A stretch of 60,000 nucleotides of DNA, taken from NCBI RefSeq assembly GCF_030272615.1, contig NC_081412.1, positions 26,692,501 to 26,752,500 on the forward strand, given 5' to 3'. How positions within the stretch are numbered: position 1 is the stretch's first letter; each line of letters begins with the position of its first letter. Source of the stretch: Cryptomeria japonica. Lineage: Eukaryota > Streptophyta > Pinopsida > Cupressales > Cupressaceae. A model generated the notes under the pieces. The model was not told where the DNA came from. It saw nothing but the letters and a program-made list of their open reading frames with translations, and made no database searches. This document shows, one piece after another, positions 22,559 to 35,300 of this stretch. The translations under genes and the position numbers were made by a program.

Positions 22559-23290
22559 TTTGTTCAGGTTCCTCCCGCTACTCTTCCTACAGCCGAAGGC
22601 TTTTGCCTTTTTCCTGCAGCGTCTCCGTAATTTTCAAAAAGCATGCCCATAATAAAGCTTTTCTTTTTACAAAAAGGAAACCCCTTTCTCCATTCACATT
22701 TGTCGCCTCCATTTCACTTCTTTCACTTCCGTCCATTCAATTCATTTGTTCATTTCATCCATCCATTTCACCCATCCACGTCATCCATCCGCATCAAGCT
22801 TAATTAAAATATCTTTCCCATTTGTCAAACCATGCATCTACCGTCATATTTCTTCACACGTACGTGCAATTATCAAAGGTACGCCATATCTTTTCTTATC
22901 GCATATTTGATTTATTTCATTCAATTCATTTTCTGATATGCATGTACCGGTCATTATTGCTTGAACTTCTGCCTGTTTTTTGTGACATGTGAGGACACAT
23001 GTCATATTTTAAGTAGGGGGTGGGGTAATCCATTTTTTAAAGCCTATTTTTTCGCCACTGCCATAACTACAAAACAATCTTCTTTAATACTTTTTTTTTG
23101 GTACTTTCCAACTATGATCGCATGTCTTTCTTTATTGCATAATCATGATTAAGACTGCTTGTTCAAAAAAGTTCATTTTTGGAAAAGAAAGAAAGTAATG
23201 TGACGGCACGAAAAAAACCAGAACAGAAGGGAAGCGGTGAATTTGAATCTTCACCAAAGAATTGAGTTCAGCTATAGGAAAACTGCAAAC
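22559..23290 (+). other. Spacer between pol and the second ORF
   Basis: This non-coding stretch of about 730 bases lies inside the Athila-like element. It contains a pyrimidine-rich part with repeated CATCCATTTCA words (22690-22800) and a T-rich part before the second ORF. A splice acceptor for a subgenomic RNA would be expected in this interval, but none can be chosen with confidence. Confidence 0.5.
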
Positions 23291-25630
23291 ATGGGTGGTC
23301 AGTTGGTACAACATGAGCCTACAGCTCATGAAACATTATTGCAAAATCCGCAAACAGTCCATGCATTCAGCCTCTGTGGATGGTTAAATTATTTTTTGAG
23401 CTTAAATGATTTTAATGAGGAGGCTGCTGCAGAATTTCTGAGTACCCTTTCTGAAGGGGAAGCCACCGTATGGGGTCTAACGGTTGTTGCAACCGAAAGC
23501 AGAATTGCAGAAGTAACTAGGCTTCCAGCCGTTGGAGAAAACATTTCTTCAGACGCTGCAGCAGCAAGGGCCGAGTTTTCAATGCCTATTGATGGACCTC
23601 TGGACGTCTCCAAGCAGGGATGCAAGCGTGTATCATTGCCTCCTCTTTATTCAGAGTATGCTATTTACATAATCAGGTATTTGACCTGTGAAGGCCGTTT
23701 TTCTTATTTGCATTCTCATCATTTCAAATTATTGAGCCATATGAGGCATGGGTTAGCTATAAATGTTCTGAATTTCTTGTTAAAATTTTTAGAACACAAT
23801 GCCCACGGAACTCAACAAGGGAAAGATAATTCTGTCACTCATCATGGCCTCATTAAATTACTGATTGAGCACTCTTTAAGGGATGTCTCATCTCTCTCCT
23901 GGCAACAATTTGTTGCCCAAAAGAGTTTGCAAATTCCACAACCTCCTAGGGTACTTACCCCATGGCCTCAGAAAAAGAAGAAAGAAAGTCCATCTGCCAG
24001 TAAAACAGGGCAAGGGTCATCTACTCCTGTAGCACCTTCCCCTGTAGCTGTTTCTCCTACAGCAACGCTTGTTGCTATTTCTAGTTCGCCATCATCCTCT
24101 AGTAGGGCAAAGCCCTCTAAGCAAACAAAGAAAAGGAAAACCACTGGAACACCTCCTGCAGCCGCATCAGTGCCAAGAAGGGTTTCCACAAGGAAACAAT
24201 CCAAGACCTCCCCTGCTTCATCACAACCAGAGGTGATTGTAATTTCAGAAGAATCTGTTGAGTCTGAATTTAATGTTTCTCAGAATGTGTCCGAAAATGC
24301 TACCCAGAGTTCAATCATTCCTAAAGTGGAACAAGTTGAGACAAAGGAAACAGGGCATAATGAGCAAGGGTTACCAAATCTTGATGATTTGGCTACTGCT
24401 GCTATGCAATTTTCAGAGGAAGCACAGGCTTCTCCACCACAGGAACAAGAAGAATTTATCTTACAGCAAGAGGAAGAACAGGCTAAACAATCAAATGTGC
24501 CTAGTGAAGTTGTATATCATCCTGAAGTTTGCAAAGCCATTGTTGTGTATAAGAAAACATTTTTAATGGAATTTCGAGAATATGTTAAAACTAATTGGCA
24601 AACAGTTACATTGCAAACCCTGACTTTCCGATACATAGCCCAGACTGTCATGTAGCAAAATCTATGGGAAATAGAAAAGAAGAAATTAAACAAGAAAATT
24701 GAAAGTCAGAAGCAAGAAATTGCTGAGCTGAAAGGAAAAACAAACGAAATGTTGAAAGTAACTGGCCAGATTATGGAATGTAGGCCCCCACCCAGAATTT
24801 ACGCTCTGTGCCTTAAAGAACAGTTTTTATGGTTCCAATTAATGAGAATTTTCAGAAACCAAGATCCTATAATTCATAATGCCAAAGACTTCTATGAAGC
24901 ATACCAGGCAGCCCCTAACTGGTTAAGAAATTCTCTCTGTGAATTCTATTTGCATGGCTTTCTAATACCATTTGAAACAGAATGGAATCCTCTTCTTTAT
25001 ATTGGTGATGTTCATTTAAGAGCATTTATGTCATGGGTAGCAAATGAGGCAAATTATGGCAGGCAATGGGAAACATATGAGGAAGTTGAGAAAACAGAGC
25101 CTGTCCCATTACGATCTCACAGTTCAAATCCTTATGCAATGTTGAAAGATTGGTTTGCTCTGACATATGGAGTTAATAATGTTTCAGCAAGAGGGAAAAT
25201 ATTTGATATCAAAAAACAGGTATATGATGAATTCCAGGCACAACAATATTCATTTTGGAAATTGGCATTCTCCAGAAGTGAGAAAAGATGGGAAAAGTTA
25301 ACTGTTGGGTTAAGAAAGTCAGAACCGCATAGTCCCTTAAATTTCACAACAGCTCTCAAACGAACCAGTAGATATATTCAATTGGGACTTCAAACAAGAT
25401 TTGAACTGTGGTTGCCGCTGACATTCAGACCTCCTGTGCTAATGTGGCCACTTTATCCTCATCAGGCTACAAAACTCAACAATGAATTAGAAGACCAAAG
25501 GTATGAAAAATGCTGGGATTTCAGAGGATTTTATTACAAGTTTAAAAATCCGTTTCAGAGTCATGTAGCAGCCACCGACTTCAAAGAAACCACCAGGAAG
25601 GTTAATGCTGGAGGACCAGCATTGGGTTAA
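23291..25630 (+). pseudogene. Env-position ORF of the Athila-like element, one internal stop
   Basis: One frame runs from ATG 23291 (MGGQLV) to TAA 25628-25630, 779 codons, broken only by a TAG at 24653-24655. Residues 1-210 form a globular part with CGWLNYFLSL, ESRIAEVTRLPAVGE, RYLTCEGRF and HHGLIKLLIEHSL. Residues 225-315 are Ser/Pro/Lys-rich, with a basic nuclear-import-like KPSKQTKKRK (274-283). VIVIS at 315-319, followed by acidic residues, fits a SUMO-interacting motif. A Glu/Gln-rich part follows. After the stop comes a likely coiled coil (about 457-495), then an aromatic-rich C-terminal domain. No signal peptide or membrane segment was seen, so this does not look like an envelope protein. 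A GTG in frame at 23237 is less likely as a start. The N-terminal part resembles the extra LINE ORF at 45252. Function is unknown. Confidence 0.8.
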
Positions 25631-25641
25631 GTAGGGGGCAG
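25629..25641 (+). promoter_or_regulatory. Polypurine tract of the Athila-like element
   Basis: AAGTAGGGGGCAG lies directly before the 3' LTR and is the expected primer for plus-strand DNA synthesis. It overlaps the stop codon of the second ORF. Confidence 0.8.
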
Positions 25642-26916
25642 TGATGAGCTTAAAAAATGCTCATAATTTGGATGTTTTGATAAAACTTTTAAATGCCTTT
25701 ACTTTTGTTATTTCATGGATGTTCAGACTTTGTGAAACCTTTTTGGGATATCCTGTAGCAAGAAACTTTTATATTCCTGCAGCTCTTTGTGATTAACTTG
25801 ATTGCATTTATTGCCCCGTTGACTCCCTAAAATGACTGGTATATCGTATACAGTTTTTGAATGATGAAGTAAATCTAAAATGTGTGATTAATGAATGGAT
25901 ATCGTGTATGTGCCATACGCCTTTTCTGTTGCCTGTTACCTTTTGTTTCGCAGGTTGTTGAAGAATGATCAAGTCAAGCGCAGCCAATCTCGGCCTTGCA
26001 GTAAAGTCCATTTCCTGCACGACTTCGAGGAAGCTCCGGCAAAGACTCTTCGAATGAAATCATGGGAAAGAATTTTAATGACAAAGAGTGGAGTGCTAGA
26101 TTCTCTCTGATCGGGTTGAACGCATAAACTCATTTATGAAGTTTGTTCCTTGATTCAAGGATATGTTTTTACTTCGATGTCTTTCTTTTATGGAGTTAGT
26201 TAGTTTGTTGCTCCCCTATTTTTAAATAAAGCTTCTCCTCCTACGCGAGGGAAGGATAGAATAAGAGTAGTAGATGTCATGTAAGCATCAAGATGATAAT
26301 GAAAGATAGAATCTGTTTAACCAGAAGCAAAGTTTGTTGTTAGTTTCGATATCAACAAAGCAATGTACATCATTCTGTTTTTATGAATAAAGTTCAATGA
26401 AGTTCTGAGTTTCATATTTGCGTAATTAGGAGATGCTTGCTAAGGGGGCCCACTTAGTAGGTATCTGTAGCTAGTTAGTTAGTTGTTCCTTCCTGTTAAG
26501 CTTCAGTTTGCTTTCATCTTTAAAGTTTTTATACAAACTCAGCTTTACATTGCTCCTGCAGCACAAGGAATCCATCACTGTGTCTGTTCCTACAGCATAA
26601 GGCCAGTTCATAGTTTGTGTTTCAGTTGTAGTTATTATGATTTCTGTCGTAATCAAATCATAGTTGAGTTAAAAAGCTTTGCATTACCTTCCTGTAGCGT
26701 AGGTAGGATTTCTTTTTAGTATGTATTTACGCTAGGATTTGACCAAAATAAGTTCCTAGTGCATATATTTTGCTGCGCCATTTAAAGTATACGTCCCCTG
26801 GTTTGACAAGTAAATGAACGTCTACAGAAGAGAGATATTGATCACCTGTTGGAATGCCCAATTCCTAGGAAAGGTTTTTCTGTGATTTTCATATCCTTTT
26901 GTGGGCGTGACCATCA
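25642..26916 (+). repeat. 3' LTR of the Athila-like element
   Basis: It has 1275 bases, the same length as the 5' LTR. About 25 single-base differences were counted by eye and no indels. Its open frames are non-coding shadows, as in the 5' LTR. Confidence 0.95.
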
Positions 26917-26921
26917 TATGA
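26917..26921. repeat. Target site duplication, right copy (TATGA)
   Basis: Exact copy of 15724-15728, directly after the 3' LTR. Confidence 0.95.
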
Positions 26922-28431
26922 CATGGTAGTTACTAATGTACAGCCACAAAATGTGGTTCAAATTATCATAGAAAATGTTGTTGCTTGTGTTGTTGCTAGG
27001 AGACTTATGACACATAAATACCCCTCTATGCTTTTTACACCATGTGCAACACATTGCCTTGATCTAACCTTAGAGAACATTAAAAAAAATAAATGGTTAA
27101 GGAGGCATTGCAAAAGGCTCACAAAGTTACCAAATTTATTTATAATCACATGAGGATTTTGTCTTAAATGTACTCTTTCACATGAGGCAAGGATCTAGCT
27201 CGACCAGGGGTGACAAGATTTGCAATAGACTTCCTTGCATTACAGAAACTATGTGAACAAAAATATAATTTAAGGCGAATGTTTGTTTCAATTGGGTGGA
27301 TGGAGTCTAGCTTCTCAAATCAATAAGATGGCATAGCAATGGCAGAGTACATGTAGTCTACCATCTTTGGGGAATAGATTGAACAAATTGTAAAATTTTA
27401 GAGCCTCCAGTTAAAGTCTTGCAACTAGTGGATGGGGAAAAATCCCTCGTGGAATATGTGTATTAGATCATGGATACGGCTAAGGAAGTGATAAGGAGTA
27501 AGATGGAAAATAAAAGGCAAAGGTATATGTCATTGTGGGACATAATTGATAGTAAAAGGGATGGACAAATGCACTCTCCTCACCATGTTGCGGGATACTT
27601 TCTCAATCCATTGTTATTCTACAAGACTCCATTCATGGATATTTATGTTGAGATCAAACAAGGCTTCTTCAAGTGCATGGACAAAATATTTCTAAACCAA
27701 GATAAATTTAATGCATCTATGTTAGATTTAGAAATGTACAAGCAGGCTAGAGTTTTTCTCTCTTCTAGGGATGCCATGGAAGGTAGAAAGACCTTTCAGC
27801 TAGGTAGACTCTATAAAATTTTGACAATCTCTTTATTTTTCCAGCATGGTCATTGGATTTGTTAATATTTTTAGATATTCTTACAATATCATCCCCATAT
27901 AATGTGTTTTTTAGCTCAATTGCAGGCTTCTTTTAGTGACGAATTAACCAATTTTAGGTGGATGGCAATGCACATTTGGAGCCAACCATGCAGCTCATAC
28001 ACTTATGAGCATAATTAATGTGTTTTTTAACATACACATTTCAATAAACGCAACTACCTAACACAACAATAGATGAATGACAGTGTTTGTTCACCACAAC
28101 CTCCACTTGAAGCTAAAGAAAACTCAAGGTAAGAATATTAATATATACTTTTATTTAGTTGAAATTGTATTCATTGTGTTTTTCACTTGTAAGGAAAAGA
28201 CTAATTTCTCAATGGGAAAAATCTAGAATTATTGAGGAAGACGAGCCAATTGACTTCAATGAGATAGATCTAGAGTCTGAGTGGACTGTTGTTGTTGTTG
28301 TTGCTAATGATGATGATACTTTGCTTAAGCCTAAAAAATTTGATCTTGTGAGCATGGATCCCGAATGGATTGAACAAGTTAGGATAGTCTCTCACCTGAG
28401 AGCTTCATTATCAAGGCCTCCTACCCTCTAG
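26922..28431 (+). pseudogene. hAT-family transposase, 3' half (core and C-terminal dimerisation region)
   Basis: The transposase interrupted at 15728 continues here in the frame set by the target duplication. NVVQIIIENV and TPCATHCLDLTLE (about 26954-27080) match the hAT DUF659 block, then ARPGVTRFAIDFLALQ (about 27200). MDTAKEVIRSK with HHVAGYFLNPLLFY (27470-27640) is the typical central block. A broken hAT_C block with WSQPCSSYTYEHN and KRNYL words lies at about 27970-28070. A short intron-like GT...AG stretch may lie at 28129-28192, followed by an acidic tail EEDEPIDFNEIDLESEW. Many stops and several frame changes make it a pseudogene. Terminal inverted repeats of the parent transposon were not found. 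Confidence 0.8.
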
Positions 28432-30925
28432 CATTTCATTTCAACTACAATTGATTTTATTAAATTTAGTAATTATTATAATTTTGACTTTGTAAAATGC
28501 CACAAGCTATATTGTAATCGATATTTTCAAAATTGCCACTATCTAGATATTATTTATGTTGTGGTATTTTTTATGCAATGTAATCAACGATGTGAATATA
28601 AACAACGAAAATATATCCTCTACAATTCTTGTGTTGAAGTCTCTATTTTTTTTGCCTACAATATCTCTATGCTATTAAAATACCCTTAAATATATTAAAA
28701 AGGTAGTTTTTGATTGTTTATCTGTAATTTTTTATGTCTTTTTGTTCATATTTTTTCTTGATTTTTTCAAAAAAATCTTCTACTTTTGTTTTGTTGATTA
28801 ATTCCTTAGAAAACTTATGACCTCTTCTTCAACATCATTCTAAATAACCATTTTTTTCTTGTAGCCACTTCTTCCTCTTCTTCAACATCATTCTCAATAA
28901 CCATTTATTTTCTCTATCACAATGTCAATATAGATCTTTCTTTCTTTTCTCCTCCTCTTTTGAGGAGAGTGATTTTTAATTTATTTTGGGTTAAAGAAGT
29001 TTGTCATATTTTTAAATAGTATTAGTCACATTTATATTTCTTTATCTTGTGGCATGACCCTGCACGAATCTTCTAGGTATGACCTTGCATGGATCTTGTA
29101 GTGAAAATGTTCATTTCTCAATATATAGTGAATGTTGCATAGCTTTCTTAACTATAAAAGGTTCCAACAAATGAACATCTTGCTTAGTTTTCTCATTAAG
29201 TTTGTTGATTTAGAATTTAAATCTTTAATAAGGTGTTGCATCTTATATTTAAATTGCCAACACCATATGCTCAATATCACATTAAGATAAAAAAAAATAA
29301 AAAACAATTCAAATTTTCCAATTGGGTGAAATGATTTCCCTTCCATGGTTTCTTATTGTGGGTTTCTAAGTCACTAATAAATTCCTTCCAACCAAGTACC
29401 TACCTTTGCTTGTCACCATGTTCCATTTTCTAGTATATCATAAACCCAAAAATATTATTCTACGAAAATTATCCATGAAGTTACATTTTTCTATTGAAAC
29501 TTAAATCAAAAAAAAATTGTAGGTTTAATTTTGAAGGTTGAAAAGTTTTCCCTAATCAAATTGATTTTATTTTTTTGTTGTTACACTCATCTAATGGATT
29601 TAGTTGGTAATTAAATTTTTACTATAGTTCTTGTTTAAATCCACCCAAATGCCCATTTAAACATATTACAAATTGGTTAAAAAATATTTTATAAATTTGT
29701 GAGGGTTTCACATCCTAGTATAATTTGTTCCTTGACTTTAGGTGGTCGATAATTAATATAATTATTAGACTTATTATTTACAAAGAAAAAACTAATTTGT
29801 GTAGAAGATTACATGGATTTTGTTATTTTTTATTTTTTGAATTCTAAATTTATATTAAATATGGGGGAAAAGTTTATAGAGAAAGTTGAAATTATCAATG
29901 TATAAAACATGAATTATAACTTTAATCTGATGTCTCTTCTTTGACCAATATCTGACCACTAATTTATATAAAAAAACATTTCCTCCAATTAAAAACTATA
30001 AATAATTAACCCTATCTAATTTTTCAAGAGATTGTCACAAATGCTAAAAACTAAAAAATTTCTATAAAAATGTGGCCTATAGAGAAATTTAATGAAAGAT
30101 CATCAAATAACAATAAAAAAAGTAAAACAATCATAGAAAGCTAAAAAATTATTATAACTTTTTCATATATTTACTTAATATGATGAAAAATGTAGTCAAA
30201 TTCACAATGGTTTGTAAGTTATGGTAAAAAGATAATTATTGACCCTAGTCACTACCCTAGTACTACTTCTTGGAATATTTTTTTGAAATAAGCATCAAAC
30301 CACTTCAAGGAAGCGACCTTAAAAAAAAGAACATGAGATATTATGAAATTAATCTTACAACTTATAATGGTTTGGAAGAGTATTTATCTTCCTTACTTTA
30401 GACATAAATAGGTAGGGACACACCCCTTAATACTAATTAGTTTGTCCTAAAGAATTAATTAGAGGCAATTAATGAAAATATTAAGGTTAATGTAAGGAGT
30501 TGATCTTAATTGGTTAAATAATTAGAATTTTGTTATGGAAACCCAAGTTTAGATCTACATATGGACATCAAATTTGGAATTCTAAATGGTCTCTTTTGGT
30601 GTTTACATAGTTGACTTTTAATGTATCTATCAGATTTATAAATTAAGTAGGTATGGAAGTAGTGACTCTTGCTATTCCATAAGTAATTTCATGTGTGTGT
30701 AGTTAGAAGGAGTATATATTAGTTTATAATAAGTTATCACAAGATCTTGTATTGGTCTCACATAGATGTTCATATTAGTAGAATATTTGTAAATTTTATT
30801 CAAGAGAAATAAATCAAGATTGAACATGTCACGAGTGCTTAACTTATTATATTGAAAAAGGTGAACATTAGAGACAATAAAAAATTACTCCACATTTATA
30901 ATTGTGTAGCCTTACCTATGTTTGT
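28432..30925. other. AT-rich stretch without recognisable genes
   Basis: No supported gene was found. A short tandem duplication with CTTCTTCAACATCATTCT words occurs at about 28822-28907. A 64-codon minus frame at 29152-29346 is low-complexity. Confidence 0.5.
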
Positions 30926-30961
30926 ATGTTTGTTTGTATGTATGTATGTATGTATGTATGT
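30926..30961. repeat. (TGTA)n microsatellite
   Basis: About eight TGTA/TATG units, slightly imperfect at the left end. Confidence 0.9.
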
Positions 30962-31099
30962 ATTTTAAATCACTAAAGTAAATTACTGGTATATGTTTGT
31001 ATGTATAAAATATTTTTAAAAAAAAGTGGATGAAATAAAATCACATAATAAAAAACAATACAAAATAGATAAAATCTAAACCAAAACTTATAAATGCAC

Positions 31100-31230
31100 A
31101 TATCATGTTGAAATAGAGAGGAAAGGAAGAGAGATGGAGAAAGAGATAGAAAAGATTAGAAAGGGTGAAAAAGAGAGAAGGAAGAGGATGGGGAAGAGAG
31201 GGATAAAGATTAAAAAATAGAGAGAAAATT
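31100..31230. repeat. Purine-rich (GA-rich) tract
   Basis: About 120 bases are almost all A and G on the plus strand, with AGAGAGG and GGAAGAG words. The opposite strand resembles the CT-rich tracts at 41940-42100 and 54660-55357. The open frame on the minus strand (31041-31319) is a product of this bias. Confidence 0.7.
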
Positions 31231-31854
31231 TGCATATAACAAGAATACTTGTCTATCAATACATTGATGGGATTCTCACTCATCAATACACAATATGTAA
31301 TTTTCATTTTATAATACATTGATCTACAAATAAAAACATTTTTTATACCGAAGGTGTTACCTATATGAGATTGAGGAGCTCACTTTTTTCATCAATGGTC
31401 CATAGTCATCAAGAGATAAAGAAAGGTAATTGTACTCTCTGCAGCCATCGATTCATTTTTGTTGGTGCATGTTACTCATCACCTGCCTTCATAAATCAAA
31501 ACTATTTTCTAAAGCATGTTATTCTAACAATATTTAATGATTTCTACTTCAAGTTGCACTTATTAAGGATTTAGAGAATCCTTGTTTGACTTGATCAGAC
31601 CATCACAATCACCTCAAATCACAAGGCCAATTGGGACATCCTTTGGCATCATTGCCTATAGATTGGCTTAAACTATTAAGTTGGTTAAACTTGTTTCACA
31701 ATGAAAAAAAATAAAGGATCATTCAATCGTGTGTTTCTTATCATTTATGTATCTTTACATTTTGTATTCTTTGCTTCAATGATGTTTTATAAAATTACAA
31801 AAAATTATAGATATCCCTCATCCCAAATTAGTACATTGCATTATAGGCAATAGC

Positions 31855-32130
31855 TTAGTTGAATGATTTCTTATTTAAATACATATTATATACTAACTTG
31901 TTCATAGAGAAAAAAAATTGATTACAATTAGGGCTTGCCATAAAATCAATAGCACCCTCTAACACAGACTTCCTAATTGAAAATATTGTAGGATATTGAG
32001 GGCCCAAGAAATGAAGACCCAATAAGAGTTTGTAGTCCATTATTCTCTTTGACTCCAACAACTCATAGTCAAATTGTATTTGTCTAAAACATAGGGCATA
32101 TTTGTCATAAACCTCTTTTTGGACCTTGAT
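31855..32130 (-). other. Exon-like open frame of unknown origin
   Basis: The minus strand stays open for about 90 codons from the microsatellite edge at 32130 to 31855. The product is of mixed composition, with KEVYDKYALCFRQIQFDYEL and LLLGLHFLGPQYPTIFSIRK pieces and no repeats. No domain was recognised. The upstream part is repeated at 32192-32290 by a local duplication. It may be a remnant of a host exon or a retroelement domain. No start codon is clear. Confidence 0.3.
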
Positions 32131-32323
32131 ATGACTTGACTACTACTACTACTACTACTACTACCACGACTACTACTACTACCACTACTACTATTCTCTT
32201 TGACTCCAACAACTCATAGTCAAATTGTATTTGTCTAAAACATAGGGCATATTTGTCATAAACCTCTTTTTGGACCTTGATATGACTTGGCTACTACTAC
32301 TACTACTACCATGACTACTACTA

Positions 32324-32363
<40 letters not shown>
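32041..32363. repeat. 151-bp tandem duplication with (CTA)n microsatellite
   Basis: The unit starts TATTCTCTTTGACTCC at 32041 and again at 32192. Each unit holds about 100 bases of exon-like sequence followed by a CTA/CCA trinucleotide run. The second run is longer (to 32363). Confidence 0.9.
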
Positions 32364-35300
32364 ATTATTAATTTTATGAGTAATGTTAGAAAGAAAATAT
32401 AAATTGAAATGAGGTTGAAGTTTTTAAATTAAAAAAAAAAGAATTTAAGTGGTGACACACACATGAGGTCATAATTTATTTGAAAATTGCTTATTTTCTC
32501 AATATCCTAATTGAGCACATGGTGTAGGAGAAATAAGAAGATTCTAGAAAAGAAATTTAAAATTTAAAATATTAAAGAATAAATATTATATTTAGCAAAT
32601 ATATGACATGGGAGTTACAAAATTATTCTATGACAAGAATAATTCTATTCATGGCATTTTTATGACAAAGGAGTTACAAAATGCATTTTGGAGGAGAATT
32701 TAAATTTGAATTTTGAATGCATGGTCAAATGTAACCCCCACTATTCAACAACAATCATTTTTGCATGAAATTAATTTAGAAATTGTTTATTTTCTCAATA
32801 TGCTATTTAGAAAATGTTGTACGAGGAAATGAGAAGGTTCTAGAAGAGAATTTCAAATTCATTTTTTTCCATGTAACCCCCACTATGACAATTAATCATT
32901 TTGCATGAAATTATTTTGAGAAAAGAATATGGAAATCAATTAATTTTTTTTGTAGTGGGAAAATGAGTCTCTTCTTTTATATATTGAGTTCTAAATTTTT
33001 GAAAAAGGAGAGTTCATTATTTTTTTGGATGATAAAGTAGTCTTGAAATTCTTATGAATTTATTTTCTATACCATGTTAGTTTTAGGAGAAATTTTGTAG
33101 ATGTGTTGCAGGATTTTGGAGAAGATAATTACCAAGCTTCAAGGAGGAATTGAAGGAGGTCAGCAAGGTTTTTCATTCAAATCCAGGTTCCCCTCTTGCA
33201 CATTCATTGCTTGCTTTTTCTTTTCAAAGAAAATCTTCTTCTCGTCTCTTTCAAAATTTTGCACATAAGAAAGTTTATATTTTAATTTTATTTTTTTGAA
33301 AGAAATCTCTTTATCCATTTCATATTTTTGCAAGGAAATCTTTTTCAGTTTTTGTTAATTGATTTAATCAAATACGTGTAATAAATTGTTTTTCTATCCA
33401 AAAAACGAAAAAAGAAAAACTGCTTTTCTACTTTGCATGTAGGAAATAAATTGGTTAATAGATTTCTTTAAAAATATGCATATACCAATTCGGATATTGT
33501 TTAATCTAAAATATTTTCCTCAATCAACTTTCTTTATTTTACAAAAAATCAGACCTTTTTAGAATGGAATATATATATTAGAATAACTTGAACAAAAATA
33601 AATCTATTGCCAAAGTAATATAAAATCAGAATAAAGAAAACAAAAATAGAAATATATTCATCTTTGTGTATATTAGATAAATACCCATCTCTGTAGATTT
33701 TAGGAAAATATTCATGTGTGGATTTTAGGAAAACATTCATCTTTGTGCATTACAGAAGCAAAAAAAAAAAAGTTCATCTTTGTACTTTTTAGAAACATAT
33801 TCATCTCTTTGGATTTTTAGGAAAAATATATATATTATTCCCTGTGCATGTATGAATTTTTTTTTAAAAAAAAAATCTTGTCTTGATTAATAAATTAGTA
33901 AATTTCCCTTCAAATATATATTATCTAAACATATATATCAAATTTATTTAAAATCATATTAAATTTATGTTCTAAATTTCTTTGTAGATTTAAGTTTATT
34001 ATTATGTTATTAAAATTGTTTTATTAAAATTGAATTATACTTCAGAGTTTGTAAATAAATTTTATGTGTTTAATTTAAAATTAAAAATATTTTAGAATAT
34101 TAAAAGTTATTTTGAATGATTAAAATTAATAAGCTAATAGTTCTTTGAAATTTAGTTATGCACTTGATGATTAAAAAATCATTTAGGATTAGTTTATAAT
34201 TATAAATTTTAATAATTGAAAATTAATCAAATTTAGTGATGGATTTATTTATTGAGGTCTATTTAATGAAAAATGGTTTTATTTATTGATATCTATTTAA
34301 AAGGGATTAATGAGACCTATTTATAATCTAACCTTATTAAAATTAATGGAAATGTGTTTAAAATATCATCTCTAGTTTAAGAATTAGATTATTAATATAT
34401 TAAAGGAAAATTTAAGCGAAAAGGGTCTAACCCATATTAATGGATACCTTATTGGAGTTTTAATTATGGAAAATTAAGTTGCAAATTTGAACTCTTTTTA
34501 AATTCTAAAGAGTTAGTATCTCCTCAATGATGGGAAAAGAGCCCCTTGGGTTTTGAAAAGATAAATATTGCATAAGGCAAAAGGGTCAATTAACACTTGA
34601 GAATTTCAATAGAGAATCTAGCATTAAGAGATCTATCATCTTGAATTAATCCTTCTTAGGATGTAGATATAATAGTTAAATCTCCTTATTAAAAAAATTA
34701 GTTTGACTTAGGAAAAACAAAGAAAAGGAAAATGTTATTGCACCAATGATACACTTATTCCATAGTTTTGGATCTTTTCATCAAATAAATAAATCCTAAT
34801 AGTAAGTGGGTTCCCTCAAGACATTCAATACATTTCAAATATTTAAGTTCTTTAATTATTGGATTTCAAAGCTAACTTTTGTATATTTCAATTTGTACAA
34901 GTATCAAATGTTAAAGGAATTTACCTAACAAGTAGATGTGTTTAGATTCATAGTAACCCTTTTAGGTGTCATAACTCTCCTTTATCACTTTTTGATTTGA
35001 TACAATTCTATTATATAATTTTTGGTTGAGCTATTGGAAATGATTGAATAAATAATATAAAAGAATAAAAATGGACACACACACACACTTGGAGACTATA
35101 ATTCAAAAGGCTTTATTTATTTTTATTTTTATTCCCAATTATGGCACATGTTGTAGGAGGAATTAGAATCTTCAATGCCTTGCATGTAACTCCCCCACTA
35201 GGTTTTCTAATCAATTTGCATGAGTCCAATATTGGAAAAGAATCCCACTCTTAATTAATTTCTCTAGATAGTGGAATTAAGATATTTTTCTTATAAAATT

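Larger units (their letters stand above)
15729..26916 (+). mobile_element. Complete Athila-like Ty3/gypsy LTR retrotransposon (11,188 bp)
   Basis: The element has all structural parts. Two 1275-bp LTRs start TGATGAGC and end CCATCA, with a 5-bp target duplication TATGA on both sides. A tRNA-Asp-type primer site lies at 17008-17025 and a polypurine tract at 25629-25641. Gag-protease-RT-RNase H-integrase lie in one frame (17126-22558), and a second ORF fills the env position (23291-25630). The tRNA-Asp primer site, the DLGA protease motif and the post-pol ORF point to the Athila lineage; no chromodomain was seen after integrase. The copy cannot move by itself, since gag-pol has 12 stops. The LTRs differ at about 25 sites by eye (20 transitions, 5 transversions, no indels), which means a fairly recent insertion. 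Confidence 0.95.

Noticed and set aside
24653-24655. TAG followed by CAA as a programmed read-through signal in the second Athila ORF
   Set aside because: Only the next codon fits the known CAA-YYA context (AAT follows), and the element has 12 similar stops in gag-pol, so ordinary mutation is the simpler reading.
28129-28158. 30-base intron in the hAT remnant
   Set aside because: It is too short for a plant intron; a longer GT...AG span to 28192 is more plausible but unproven.
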